A stretch of 64,000 nt of DNA from Persicaria tinctoria (taxonomy: Eukaryota > Streptophyta > Magnoliopsida > Caryophyllales > Polygonaceae), in the NCBI GenBank assembly GCA_037127255.1, contig JBANSL010000001.1, positions 38,183,001-38,247,000 of the forward strand, in the 5' to 3' direction. Shown one piece after another: positions 11,160 to 22,559 of the stretch. Below the pieces are notes generated by a model that was given only the letters and a program-made list of their open reading frames with translations, was not told where the DNA came from and did not search any database. Position 1 is the first letter of the stretch, and each line of letters opens with the position of its first letter. Made by a program: the position numbers and the translations under genes.

Positions 11160-12368
11160 TTATATAGTGCATATAGTTAGATCATATTTAATTTTCTGCA
11201 CCATGTTTAAGTTTAATTAAGTTGTTGGTTAGTTCTATTGTTGTTTAGTTTTTTATTTATTTTAATTCTTAGATTATTAAAATAAAAAAAAAATTAATTA
11301 ATTTCGAAAATATTAAAATTAGAGCATGCATTGCATATATATGTGTTTTTCAAATACCCATCTTGCTTAGTTTGTCCTCTATTTTAAATTTCAAGCATGA
11401 TTCATAAAAATCCCATGGAGTTCTGGATGTTTTGATTATTATTTCTATTTGATTTTTGTGGAACATGAGCTAGCAAATATAATTGAGCATGTATGATTGA
11501 GCTAAAGTGTGATTGAATCCTAAAAACATGACCCTCTGAGAAGGTTTGGCCTTATTTGAATTCTTTTGCTCAATTGTGTGAATTATTCTCCTAGTGTTGC
11601 TACCTCTTGGCATTGACTGCAGTATCTATTTTTGAAGACCGATGCACATGTTTGTTGCTTGCGGAGTTTATGTTTATATGTTGAATCTTATTATTTGAAT
11701 TTTTGCATATTTAGTGAATAAGGTGGCAATGGTTGATGCACTGAGTAACCGGGTCTACGCATGGCACCCATGGGTATGATTCGCGCAAAAAGGTGTTGAA
11801 AACTATCCACTAGGAAAGAAGCTTGATCATTGAGTAACCAGGTTCATTCATGACACCCATGTTTGCAACTTGCGTCAAAAGGTGTTCAAGTGGAAGTCAT
11901 AGTAGTAAGTTGAGGTGTTGATAGACCGGGGCCATTCATGACACCCATGTTTGCGCTTCGCGTAAGGAAAGCACCAAGACAAGGAAAAAAAAAAGAGAAA
12001 AGAAAACCAAAGAAAAAAAAAAGTGTTGCATTTTTTTTTTTTTATTTTGTCCCGCAAGTAATGACATTTCGGTAGATATTTGGTGATATGGTGGTCAATG
12101 TCTATGAGCTTAGTGCATTATTGGTTAGAGTTGAGAGTTGTACCTAAAAGCCTAAACACATGAGTGAAACACATAATTTTGGTGAGGTGGGATGATGTCT
12201 ACCTCTAAGCTTTGATCACTGGAATACATGCTATGACGTTTGTTTGCTTGGTTTATGTTTTCACCTGCTATGATGTTGCTTTTTGATAATGTTGAAACTT
12301 GAAGGGATTTCCTGTGGGATACATTGATTCATGTTCATTCTGTCATTGCTTGAGGACAAGCAAAGGTT
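11160..12368 (+). other. Non-coding internal 3' region of the gag-protease element
   Basis: No reverse transcriptase, integrase or other recognisable frame is present. It contains a triplicated motif around 11745, 11835 and 11925, each with (A/G)CACCCATG followed by a short (C/G)CGT(A/C)A-type segment and about 90 bp apart, and an A/T homopolymer-rich stretch near 11975-12045. A CTTGAGGACAAGCAAAGG palindrome-like block (12348) precedes the purine tract. Confidence 0.6.
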
Positions 12369-12380
12369 AAGTGAGGGGGA
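12369..12380 (+). promoter_or_regulatory. Polypurine tract of the gag-protease element
   Basis: AAGTGAGGGGGA followed by TT directly precedes the TG of the 3' LTR (12383). This is the expected place for plus-strand DNA priming. Confidence 0.85.
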
Positions 12381-12382
12381 TT

Positions 12383-13670
12383 TGATAATGCATATTTTAG
12401 ATAGGCATTATAGATATATTTAGTTTAGTTAGGTTGCATTTCTTGCTTGCTTTGTTGTTAAATTGCATCTTGTGTTTATTTTAGAAGAGTTCGGATTCTG
12501 CGCAATTTTGTGTTTATCTCGCAGATTGAATCAGAACACATTTGGGAGATGCAATGTCTCGAAGAGGAACACACGATACATGGGAAGGAAGAAGGAAGAA
12601 AAGAAGTAAGGCAAGAGGGGAAGCTCGCAAAGGAAGCATGTGCCGCGGGCGCGTCATAGATGCCGCGGGCGCGCCAGAGGTGACGCGGCCGCGCCAGAGC
12701 CCGCCGCAGCGGGTCGTGAAGAAAACACGTGCGGCGGGCGCCGCAACCTTGCGGCCGCCGCCGCAGCTGCCGTCAGCGCGTATGCGCAGCGTTTTGAAAA
12801 CTTTAAGAAACCCTAGATGTTTTTGCCCATTGGGTGGCCGACTTGGATGTTTTTATTTGGCACTTTTATGTTATTTTTCATCACTTCTCATTCTATTCTT
12901 ACATCCATTAGACTTTTTAGAGATTTTGAGTTATGCCTTCCATGAGGAACTAAACTCATCTATTCTGCCTGCAATTTGAAGCTTTATTCGGATTGATTGT
13001 GAGTTTCTAATTCTCGCTCCTGGTTTCCTATTTGTGAATGCTTCAACTTCTTTGTGCTTGATTGTTCATTGTTTTATTCTATCTCGACTGATCAACTTGG
13101 TAGAATCAATTCAATTGCTAGGGTTTTGTAGATTCCTGATTGTGAACCTTAACCCAAGTGGCAAACTTGTTCCTTTAGGGTTGATTGAACTAATTGAATG
13201 AGTAGGAAGTTGAATGTGTTGTTAAATCCTTCTTTAGGGACTGCAAATACCTTGGCTAATCTCTGAACTTAAAGCTATCAATTGGGTTAAATCCTTCTTT
13301 AGGGACTGTTCGATTGATAAGGGTTTCTAGGACTGATTGGACTAGTAACTATATTAGGTCGGGACAAGGGCATTCATAGGAAACGTAATAGGAAGAGAAG
13401 AAGTTACAATGATCGCTTCAATCCAATAAAGTGGAAAATTGTAGGTGGAATTGCTTCTCGTAATTGTCTAAACCATAATTCACTTACTCTACGGTCGTTA
13501 CTTTGCTTCAAAACTTTCACACAAAAACCCCCCTTCTTGTTACTTAATCGGCATTAGAGTCACACTTGAATCATAAATTTCCCTGTGGGATCGACCTCTT
13601 GCTTATTGCTATACTTGCTTTAGGTTTGAGTTTTCTTTGGCGGAATCAACGACAGGTTTTCCCTCCGTCA
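12383..13670 (+). repeat. 3' LTR of the gag-protease element
   Basis: 1288 bp, same termini as the 5' LTR, followed directly by target duplication ACTAC. It has one 20-bp GC-rich unit fewer than the 5' copy. Confidence 0.95.
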
Positions 13671-13781
13671 ACTACAAATCTTCGGTTTCAAACCTTCAAC
13701 CTGTACTCGGAGCGCAAGATCCTAACGAGGGGTTTTATCCCTCGAAACATAACTCGGGAATCATAATCCCGGGCCGTTACA
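13671..13781 (+). repeat. Long Ty3/gypsy LTR, part 2
   Basis: This continues the LTR interrupted at 7052. It begins with the duplicated ACTAC and contains CAACCTGTACTCGGAGCGCA and GATCCTAACGAGGGGTTTTA, close to 62735-62770. It ends GGGCCGTTACA, the inverse of the LTR start at 4200. Confidence 0.8.
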
Positions 13782-16700
13782 TACGTTTCGAAGGTTGGAT
13801 ACCTTCATTCCGATCTTGAAATCCAGGTACGAGTCGAGGTTTCAAACCCAAAAATTTAGTCTTTGAAAGAGGGAATTACGAACCCCGAAATACGCGAAGG
13901 GTCGTTGGGTACCTAGAACCTGTCCTATTCAACTAAGTCGCTCACAACCGTTTGAATTATAAAACGAAATAAGTGGAAATTAGATTAAAACTTGCAACGG
14001 TAGAGCCGAGTCAAAACCAAAATACAGAAACATGAGTACGAAATCATCCAAGTCTAAAGTCTGGTGAAAGTCAGTCTCTCGGTCGAAGTAACGCCAAAAG
14101 GATAACCCGCCATAGATCCATAGAGCAAGCATCAATCTGCAATCATACCTTAAAAAAAATAATACAGGAAATGGGATCAGACTGAGTCTCACACACGGGA
14201 CTCAATCCCACTGCAATCACATCATACACGCTAAACCTAAATAAAGATGCTTCTAATGCAAGACGAAATTTAAACACAATATTCATGCTTATCAGGATTT
14301 AATATGCAGAAAGCACGGTAAATGGCTCAAAGAATGTCAAGTGGCATATCCCTCTCCTACCTCTGCACCCTTCCCATTAGGGCAGACACTAGCGAGTTCA
14401 ATGCTATAGCATAACCAATCCATCAGCATATATACACACATCAATAATCATGCTCATCAATCATCATACTCATCTCGTCACAAGCTCATAAAACAATCAA
14501 GCTCATCTCGTATCTCGTGACAATAATGACTTGATGAGGACAACCCCAATGGGGTTGGGTTGTCCTATGACCCTACCAAAGACTCTACGACTCACAGATA
14601 ACAACCGTTCTATTTCCAAACACATTGAGTAACAAGATGCTCATTCAAGTGTGCAAACCTTAGCAGGATACTACATGAATCATGAAATCATGCACATGCA
14701 ACACCTAGTATATCATGTGACTACATGCATGCGAGAATCAATATGAGTAAGATCCACGAGGGAAGTTACCTGCAAGGCCGAACAACAAAAGCAATAACAG
14801 GTAGCAGAGGTCCAAGCAAGTCAATAAGCACCTAACATATATATATATATATAATAAAGATGCGATAAGCCTACATTCTCACTAACTAAACACAAAGAGA
14901 ACACATGCCCAAAAGAATTTCCAAAATCATCCTGTAAGTCAAAGCATTTCAATCCACTCGAAACACGAGAAAACATCCGAAAGCTGAGATATCCAGAGAT
15001 TATCATTTCATATCAATTTTCATAACTCAACATCATTCATACATCCAATCTCGATCTCAATGTTCAGTCCAATCATATAATAGTCCATTGGTTCAATCAA
15101 TTCACAACGAAAGGTCCAACTGTCAAGTTCGGTTAAACAGTCCAAAGAAGTTCGGTTAAAAGAGGTCCAAAGATCCGACAAGTTAGATCAGTTCGTTAAA
15201 CAAGATCAATGAAATATAGTTGATACAAGGTCATTATCAAATCATTAAATCTAGTTACTTAGTCAAAGTTGTCGTTAAAGGAATCCCAACATCTCGGTTT
15301 TAAAACACAAAGTCATTTCAAAACCATTCCCGAGTATAAGTTCTAAAGATCCTCAAACATTTGAATAATAACTACGGTTCAAAACCTTTCGATGGATTTC
15401 AAAATAATCAAAGCATCTCAATACATTTAAATCAATATTATCAATACTTTTCAAAATCCTTAAAATCATATTTTTAAAGCATTATAAAAGTCCTCTTAAA
15501 CAAATATATTTAAAATCCATATAATTTTAAAATCAATAATAAACCCAACATAGATTTTTTCAACCCAAAACCAAAACCAAAAATCCAACGGACTCAAGGG
15601 AGCCGACCTCGGCCAAGGCCTCTGGGTTAGTTTCTCCGCGGCAAAATGGTCGCTAGCCACGGCGAAACTAATCTCATGGCTCACGCGAGGACAGGGCTCT
15701 CGCTGGCCACAAGAGACCTCTTTTGCCGCGGCGAAATGGACACTTGCGGTGGCAAAATGCCGTCTTCTTCTTCTCTAGCTTATGTTTTAACTCACCGCGA
15801 TGACCATGGTTTCGTTGCTGCGAGATTCGAACACTTTGACTCGCTTTTTTCTTGAATCAATCCCATTCTTTGCCAAACCAATTCTAAACTAAAGCATGAC
15901 CCTCCCCAACCCCAAAAAACACATCAAGACTCAAACGTGGACGAGAGGGAGAGAGCGAAAGAGGGATTGCCAAGGGTCTTCGAGGGGAACCTTCGAGAGC
16001 TTCAATGAGGGTCCTCCGAGCTCTAAATCGACAAGGAAAATGAACGATCGAGCCTAGGAAAGATAGAGGGTGAGTAAAATTCATCTTTTACGAAGATTTG
16101 AGACCAAAATGAACGGAAACGAGAGAGATGGACCTTACCTTCGAAAAATAGAGGGAAAAGGGACTGAGGGCTTGATTTCACTTCGTTTAGGGTTGGATCT
16201 ACTCCCGCTCGACCTTGGAAGATAGGAAACTTAGTAAAGGTCCGCCTTTATAAGGTTTGGAGGGGAAACAAAGCAAGTAAAGGGAAAAACGAGGAGATTA
16301 CCTTGAAGAGCGACGAATAAGGCACTTCTGGTATCCTTATTGCGACGGCAAAAACCTCCTCTGCAGCTTCTGTTTTCCTTGGATCGGTGGTTGGCCTTCA
16401 TCTTCTTCACTTGATCTTCAAAGGGGAAAGGATGTGAGGTATATTTGTGGTATTCAAGCTTGGAAGCAACAAGAAACAAGAGATTTGGAGGTGTTTTGAG
16501 GATTGAACAAGGGATGAAAGTGAAATGTGAGGTTCTTCCTTGGATCCAAAAAATGGGAGAGACTGTGTCTAGGCTTTTGGGGTGGCTCAGAATTCTATGT
16601 GGATTTAGGGTTTTGGGGATTGGAGCTTTCCTTTTATAGAGGGACAAGTGTGGGTTTATAAGGGTTAATGAACAAGAGGACAAAAGAGAGGAGGAGAGCG

Positions 16701-17005
16701 TGAGAGAGAGAGAGAGATGATCCCACAAGCCCCGATTTCGAATCCCGACAATCTATCCCAATTCCCTACTCTCGGAAATTCAAAATCGAAATTTCAAATC
16801 GTTTCAAAACGACCAACTAGACTCCAAGTTTTAAAATCCGAAGTTTGAAAGTGGAAATAAGACCCGTCAAAATCTCAAATTCGAAGGATGTCAGAATTAG
16901 TTCAAAGGTTTTCCCAAAATAGCAAGTTGCTTGGGGACGAGTTTTCGGAAGCTTTCCAAATCAGGTAAATATGTAATTAAATAATTTTTCGGTCTTTATA
17001 TTCAT
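13782..17005 (-). repeat. Minus-strand 3' LTR of a second Ty3/gypsy element
   Basis: Read on the minus strand it shows the hallmarks of the other long LTRs. They are a promoter (TATAAAAGG near 16631), a pyrimidine-rich leader, a TTGCAGGTAACTTCCCTC region near 14770 corresponding to CAGGTAAGTTC, the GGCGGGTTATCCTTTTGGCG block and GGTTTTGACTCGGCTCTACC. It is cut at 13782, where the plus-strand LTR end abuts CTTCGAAACGTA, so its last ~28 bp are missing. Upstream on the minus strand the purine-rich TTAGAGGTGGATGA marks the polypurine tract and LTR start near 17005. The minus-strand frames at 15884-16728 are leader, not genes. Confidence 0.6.
16631..16640 (-). promoter_or_regulatory. TATA box in the minus-strand LTR
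   Basis: On the minus strand the sequence reads CCTCTATAAAAGGAAAGCTC, a good TATA context, just upstream of a pyrimidine-rich leader. Confidence 0.5.
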
Positions 17006-17275
17006 CCACCTCTAAAAACAAGTCTCGTCCCCGAGACGAAAACCTTCAAAAAACCAAGCAAAGCCTATCAATTTTCAAAATTGTTCAAAGCCTTTCAGAA
17101 TCCAAGTTCGTCCTTTTCAAAACCCTTCAAAATCCTTCAAATCCCAAGTTAGTCAAGCAAGTTCAGAACTCAAGAGGTGGAAACATCTAACTCGAATGGC
17201 TAATCCTATATTCTCTTCCGAGTTTCCAGAGTCAAGTTAATTCTATCAGTCTCAAGTCGCAACACGAATCATAAG
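17006..17275 (-). other. 3' untranslated internal remnant of the minus-strand Ty3/gypsy element
   Basis: It carries the stem GTCTCG-TCCC-CGAGAC (17022-17037). On the minus strand this reads GTCTCGGGGACGAGACTTG, a sequence commonly found shortly before the 3' LTR of plant chromoviruses. No polyprotein is present here or in the continuation at 18068-18205. Confidence 0.5.
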
Positions 17276-18067
17276 TAGACCTGTCAAAAGACAACTCGAC
17301 CTAGTCGATCCGACCCGAACGGCCGGAAAATTTTAGACCTGAACCTGTAAATTTGTTTTATGGAGATTCCAATTTATTACATTTTATAATGACAATAACT
17401 TGATCTTTTATTTTCAAATCAACTTTTATATTTATTTGTATTGTGTAATACTCCATCCGATCGATAGTATTTGATTATTTATATTTCAACACACTTTTTT
17501 AGAAGATAAAAATATTAAAATATTAAAACAATTTTATGCTTATTACTAATTGCATGAAATTATTTTTAAAAAATTATTTAAAAAGTTAATATTTTATATA
17601 TTATTACATTTTATTAAAAATTAAGAGAAATAATAAAATCAAATGTTTTTAATAAAATGTAATAATATATAAAATATCAAATTTTTGATAAAATTATTTT
17701 TAAAAAATTATTTAAAATTTTGATATTTATATATTATTACATTTTATGAAAAATTACGAGAAATAATAAAAATCAAATATTTTAGATCAGATATACTGAT
17801 ATAGTATATAATTACAAGCACTAGAACTTATGAACAACATCTTTAATTTTAGAATTTTAAATTGATCACAAAATTATCAAATCATGATTTTTTTTAATTT
17901 AAAGAAGAAAAAAATTGACAAACCCAAAATCGACCCGAAACCCGGTCAAACCCGGGTTCGAGTCAACCCGAAAATACCCGGAACCCGTTTTACCCGGGAT
18001 CCGTTTTATCCGGGACCCGAAGTTACCCGACTCGAACCCGACCCGAATGACCCGTTTGAAAGGTCTA
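17276..18067. mobile_element. Non-autonomous hAT-like transposon with 8-bp target duplication
   Basis: Terminal inverted repeats TAGACCTGTCAAA (17276-17288) and TTTGAAAGGTCTA (18055-18067) differ at one position. The 8-bp ATCATAAG lies immediately outside both ends, a perfect target duplication of hAT length. The right subterminal part is rich in ACCCG(A/G) motifs (17935-18050) and the left has CCGACCCGAACGG. The AT-rich core contains a diverged internal duplication (about 17565-17650 versus 17695-17782). No transposase is present. Confidence 0.88.
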
Positions 18068-18486
18068 ATCATAAGCCATCAAAAGTGCATAATCTCATAT
18101 ATCATACTAATAACCAACTCAGCTCTAGAAGTACATCATATGATAAGTCACATCACATATATCAGCATCATACTATGAGTGACATCAAGTATCACAAAAT
18201 ACCTGGAATTTTTTTTCACATTAGCCAAAAAACCACAAAAAAAATTTCAAAATAGCCAAGATCCCAAACTATTTTGGGATTTAGCCAAAATAGGGTAAAG
18301 TCGTTGTTTGAAACAACAACTTTAACCCGGATTTTTAAAAAAAAATTATATAACATGTAAGTCGTGTTTGAAACAGCGACTTACTAGTTTTTTTATAAAA
18401 AAATACGAAAAACACTGTAAAATGGGGGAAAAAAAAAGTATGGGAAAGTCGCTCTTTTTAAAAAAAAATTTAAGACAAACAGATTG

Positions 18487-18487
<1 letters not shown>

Positions 18488-18537
<50 letters not shown>
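18488..18537. repeat. (GA)n microsatellite
   Basis: About 50 bp of GA dinucleotide lie inside the left part of the long-TIR element. A GTGGGG(T/C)-rich segment follows and is itself partly duplicated (18536-18560 and 18636-18660). Confidence 0.9.
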
Positions 18538-18541
<4 letters not shown>

Positions 18542-18705
18542 GCTCGTGGGGTGCAATTGTGAGAGAGGGAGGATGTTACAAACAATGATTCACACCTTCA
18601 ACCGTGTGAGGAAGGGGGTTACAATTGTGAGAGTGGGAGTGGGGCCCGTGGGGTGCAAGATTCACATCTTAAACCGTGTGAGTGTGTGACTGTGTGGATT
18701 GTTTG

Positions 18706-19269
18706 TTAGAAATAAAAAATAAAAAAGGGAGAGTCACTTTTTTTTGATAAGGTAAGAATTCGCATCCTGACGGATGAGGTTACGAAGACAAATGTTATTG
18801 TATAAATCAGCTCCCTAGCGGATCGACAAAGGTGTGCAACCTTATCGGCAACTCTGTTGCCAGCACGGGGAATGTGGGCGAAGGAAACTTCGCCAAGGCA
18901 AGATAACTGTAGTTTGATGTCTGACAACAAAAGTTCAATTTCCCAAGGGCATTTGTTAACGTTATTAAGGTGGTTTATAATTATTAGGGAGTCTCCTTCA
19001 ATAATTAGTTTTGTTATTCTCGCGGACAGTGCTTCCCCTACACCAAGCTTAAGAGTCAACGCCTCTGACATAAGAGGAGTGTGTTTTCCAATATGTTTGT
19101 GTCCCATTCGAACAACTACACCGTTCCAATTGCGGATAATGTATCCTACAATGCTTTTCTCATCAGAACGGGCGGAATCGTCGAAATTCAGTTTATATGT
19201 CCCGACCGGAGGTTTATTCCATTGAGTGTGCTTCTTTATCTGATGAAACTTAGTACCCTTTCGGACCAC
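18706..19269 (-). pseudogene. LINE RNase H domain (RVT_3 type)
   Basis: The 187-codon minus-strand frame includes YKLNFDDSARS, MSEALTLKLGV, IIEGDSLIII and IPRAGNRVADKVAHL. The four acidic/active positions (D, E, D, D) of an RNase H fold are all still visible. It is the C-terminal part of the LINE polyprotein and is separated from the rest by frame breaks, so it is classed as a pseudogene despite its open frame. Confidence 0.75.
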
Positions 19270-19316
19270 ATGCGAAGAGCATTGATCATCAAAGAAACAA
19301 GCTTTTTTCCAATTAT

Positions 19317-19756
19317 CTATGTGCCTTTTTTGAATATGCTTGAAAGTCGCGAGTGGTGGATGGGCAATGACGCAATGTTATTGAATATTACTTGGTTCCT
19401 CAAATGCCACACAGTCCACCATGTGAATGCGAGCTCCACCATTTCCTCTGTTGATAGTTTCTGCCCTAGACAAGATAGTAGGAGATCAATGTCTCTTGAG
19501 TTTGTCATAAATGTGCTAACTTCCTGTTGGATTTTTGTAGGAATACAAAATTTCCTAGTATTACAATTACACTCCAAGAAAAGGTGTATGTCATCTTCAT
19601 AGGATTCATTACAAAAAACGCAAGTAGTCGGAACAAGAGTCCCACGCTGAGCCAGCCTAACCGAAGTTGGTAAGGCCTTTTGACTAGTTTCCATAAGAAA
19701 TTTTTTACTTTAAGTGGGACATTAACTCCCCAAATTTGGTAATTAGGGTCCTCCAT
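19317..19756 (-). pseudogene. LINE zf-RVT segment
   Basis: Two overlapping minus-strand frames give IWGVNVPLKVKNFLWKLV and LPTSVRLAQRG, then CVFCNESYEDDIHLFLEC. These are the W-x-x-P-K-V-K-x-F-x-W and C-x2-C...H...C blocks of the zinc-binding reverse-transcriptase region in plant LINEs and their domesticated relatives. A frameshift near 19690 splits the two parts. Confidence 0.75.
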
Positions 19757-20240
19757 TTGATTGGATGCATTAGTGACGAGATTATATGCACTAGAGGTAG
19801 TAAACCAGCCCTTTTTGTCAGGGCACCAATATAGCCTATCTTCAAAGGCATTTTATGGTAGTGGCACTATAGATATTTCTTCAACCAAATCAACAGGAAG
19901 AACAGAAGCAAGCTTTTCGGTCCACCACTTACCTCCAATAATATATTCACTAACTGTCTCTTGATCTTTATTTATGGAATATCCCCTAGCGGCCAATGAG
20001 TTAGGGCCAGTAAGAAGCCAACTGTTAGTCCAGAATTTGACTGATTTCCCATTTCCTATTGCCCAAAATAGGCCGGATAAGTAAGCTAAGTCGAGACCAC
20101 TGCCAAGACGATCCGGCCGGTTTCCTATAGTCTAAAATTCCTTTCTCTTTTAAATATTTATGTTGAATGATTTTAACCCACGGATTATGTGGTTCAGCCA
20201 GGATTTTCTATAAGAGTTTCATTTGGAGAGCTTCATTCAT

Positions 20241-21783
20241 TTATTTTGATTTTCTAATACCTATCCCTCCGAACCTTTTTAGTCTACATACCCTACTCCA
20301 ACTAATTAAAGGCTTGTGTTGTAGATCTTTATTCCAGAAGAAAGATCTACTCAGTTGATCAATACTTTCGTGCACAGGTGATGGTAGCATGAAGCTTTGC
20401 ATAGTGTATAGAGGTTTGACCTTCAAGTTTGTGTTAATAAGAACAGAACGTCCTTGTTGGGACAACGAATTTGCTCTCCATTTGGATAATTATTGTGTTG
20501 TTTTAGAGATTATTTCTTCAAATGTCGTTTTTTTGTACCCTACCATTAATAATGGGACAACCCAGGTATTTTTCTAGAAGTCTTTCGTTGGAGATCCCAA
20601 GGCATCTTTCCAGCCCATCAACCCGTTCTTGTGTTATACCTCTAGAGGCTTGAAACGAGGATTTGTGGAAATGAACTTTTTGTCCGGAAATCTTACATTA
20701 TTCTGAAAGAATGTCTTTAATTTTCTGGCAAGCCGAAATGCTACCCTCGGAGAAAATAATTATGTCATCAGCAAAGGAAAGGAAAGGAACAGATAGACCT
20801 TCCCTGCCAAATTTAAACCCAATTCCACTGTCAAAAGTTTGAGACACGGAAGATAGTTTCCTAGCCAAAATCTCTGAACCAAGAATAAACAGAAAGGGTG
20901 AGAGAGGATCACCCTGATGGAGACCCCGGGTTGGTTGGAATAAATTTGTTGGGTCGTTATTGACTAAGACCTAAAAAGACATAGTACTTATACACTCGCG
21001 AATCCAACCCACAAAGGTTGGATGGAAACCAAAATTTTCCATAACCTTCTGCGTAAACGTCCAATCTACTCTATCATAAGCTTTTTCCATATCTAATTTC
21101 ATTGCTACCCAGCTCTCACGGCCGGTCTGTGTTTTGAACGAGTGGAAAACTCCATGCGCAATCAAAATATTATCCTGGATGGCTCTATCTGAAACAAATG
21201 CTCCTTGAAGTGGGTGGATTAGCAGGCCTAAAACAGGCTTTAATCTTTCTGTCAGGATTTTTTATATAACTTTGTAAATGGTTGAGCATAGGCTTATGGG
21301 TCTATAGTGAGCAGTCGTTGTAGGGTTGTCACATTTCGGCAACAAAGATATGAAAGTGTTATTTACTTGCTTTTGGAGTTTTTCAGATAAGAAAAAACTT
21401 TTGACCTCTTTTATGATGTCAAAGCCTACAATGTCCCAATATATTTTGTAGAATTCAGCAGTCATGCCGTCCGGGCCAAGAGACTTATTTACGTCGATGT
21501 TGAAGACGACTGCTTTGATTTCCCCGTTGGTGGGAATGCTTATCAGTTTTTGATTGACAGAGTCCGGTATAGATGGCGAAATAAGCTCCAAATAGCTATT
21601 AAGAAGATTCTCAACGATTGCTTCCCTTTTAAAGCGCTTTGCGAAATCATTCTTAATCTCTGTCTTAACATTTTCCTCGCTAAGTATGTGAGTGCCTTCC
21701 GCAGAAGTTATTGACCTAATAATTTTCCGACTCCTTCTGCCTTTTGCAACTCTATGGAAATACACAGTGTTAGAATCCACCAT
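20241..21783 (-). pseudogene. LINE reverse transcriptase, interrupted
   Basis: The minus-strand segments in order are: VVFNIDVNKSLGPDGMTAEF and HYRPISLCSTIYKVI (21262-21783), then a stop. The palm start VAMKLDMEKAYDRVDWTF follows (20971-21165), then the catalytic FADDIIIF at about 20765-20790. The thumb/connection SRSFFWNKD and KRFGGIGI lies near 20241-20465. The domain copies LINE RNA at a nicked target. Several frame changes and stops show that it is dead. Confidence 0.85.
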
Positions 21784-22189
21784 TTTGAGGTGCTTGGTTT
21801 AAGCCCGTTGGCTCCTGTATTGTTTTTGAAACTGAAGGAGACACTCCTTCTTTCGAATAAGATTATTCTTTTTGTGGGCATTCATTGAAAGAAGATCATT
21901 GGTTGCGAGTTGTTGCAAGGCAATAAGTTCTTTGTCAATTTCCGCCAGCTGACGAAATATGTTTCCAATAGATCTTTTTCTCCATTCTTTTGCTTTCTTC
22001 TTCAGTATCTTAGTTTTGAACATTAGACGAAACATGGCAGAGCCAGGACATGCAACCCTCCAAGAACTACGGACGATGTTGCGGAAATCTATTCGTTGTG
22101 TCCAGAAGTTCTCATACCTGAAAGGTGGTGCTTTAAAAGACATAGTCTTATCTATATTAATGGATATAGGGCAGTGGTCCGAGAAAGAA

Positions 22190-22545
22190 AAAGCACCATT
22201 CCATGTGCTGATCTCCGGATTATGTTGTAGGATTGGGTGCTGAACCAGGACCCGATCCAATTTCTCATAGATATTATCTGGTGCACACCTTTTCTTTCGC
22301 CAAGTGAATTCATTTCTGAAAGTCGGTATTTCACACATCGAGCATTCGCTTTTGAACCTATTTAACCTCTCAAATCTGTTCTAACTACATGGTACTCCCC
22401 CAACTTTATCTAAACTACAAGAAATTTTGTTCAGATCACCCATTACAATGCATGGTTCCTGACGAGAGAGAATTAGGTTAGACAAAGTTGTCCAAAAGGC
22501 GCCCTTATTCACGGCATCCGGGGGCATAAACGAAGAAAATTACCA
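22190..22545 (-). pseudogene. LINE endonuclease, C-terminal part
   Basis: On the minus strand VMGDLNKIS (the GDxN catalytic box) is followed after a TAG stop by NEFTWRKKR, KLDRVLVQ and AFSFSDHCPISI, the S-D-H box. These are the last conserved blocks of the apurinic-type endonuclease that nicks target DNA for LINE priming. The in-frame stop and absent N-terminus make it nonfunctional. Confidence 0.75.
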
Positions 22546-22559
22546 CTACCATGTGTGTC

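Larger units (their letters stand above)
7053..13670 (+). mobile_element. Complete non-autonomous gag-protease LTR retrotransposon (Athila/Tat-like)
   Basis: Two long terminal repeats (7053-8360 and 12383-13670) start TGATAATGCATATTTTAG and end CCCTCCGTCA. The identical 5-bp sequence ACTAC lies immediately outside both ends (7048-7052 and 13671-13675), a perfect target duplication. About 24 substitutions separate the LTRs by eye (~2%), so the insertion is fairly young. The 4.0-kb internal region encodes only gag and an aspartic protease. Reverse transcriptase, RNase H and integrase are absent. A purine tract precedes the 3' LTR. The primer site is of tRNA-Asp type but lies inverted. The element is nested in the LTR that begins at 4200. 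Confidence 0.93.

Noticed and set aside
4195..13786. Simple solo LTR with target duplication
   Set aside because: The 5-bp flanks GCAAT and TACGT do not match, so solo-LTR formation by intra-element recombination is not supported.
16231..16728. 165-codon minus-strand frame with leader-like composition
   Set aside because: It sits just after the TATA box of the minus-strand LTR and is pyrimidine-rich leader sequence.
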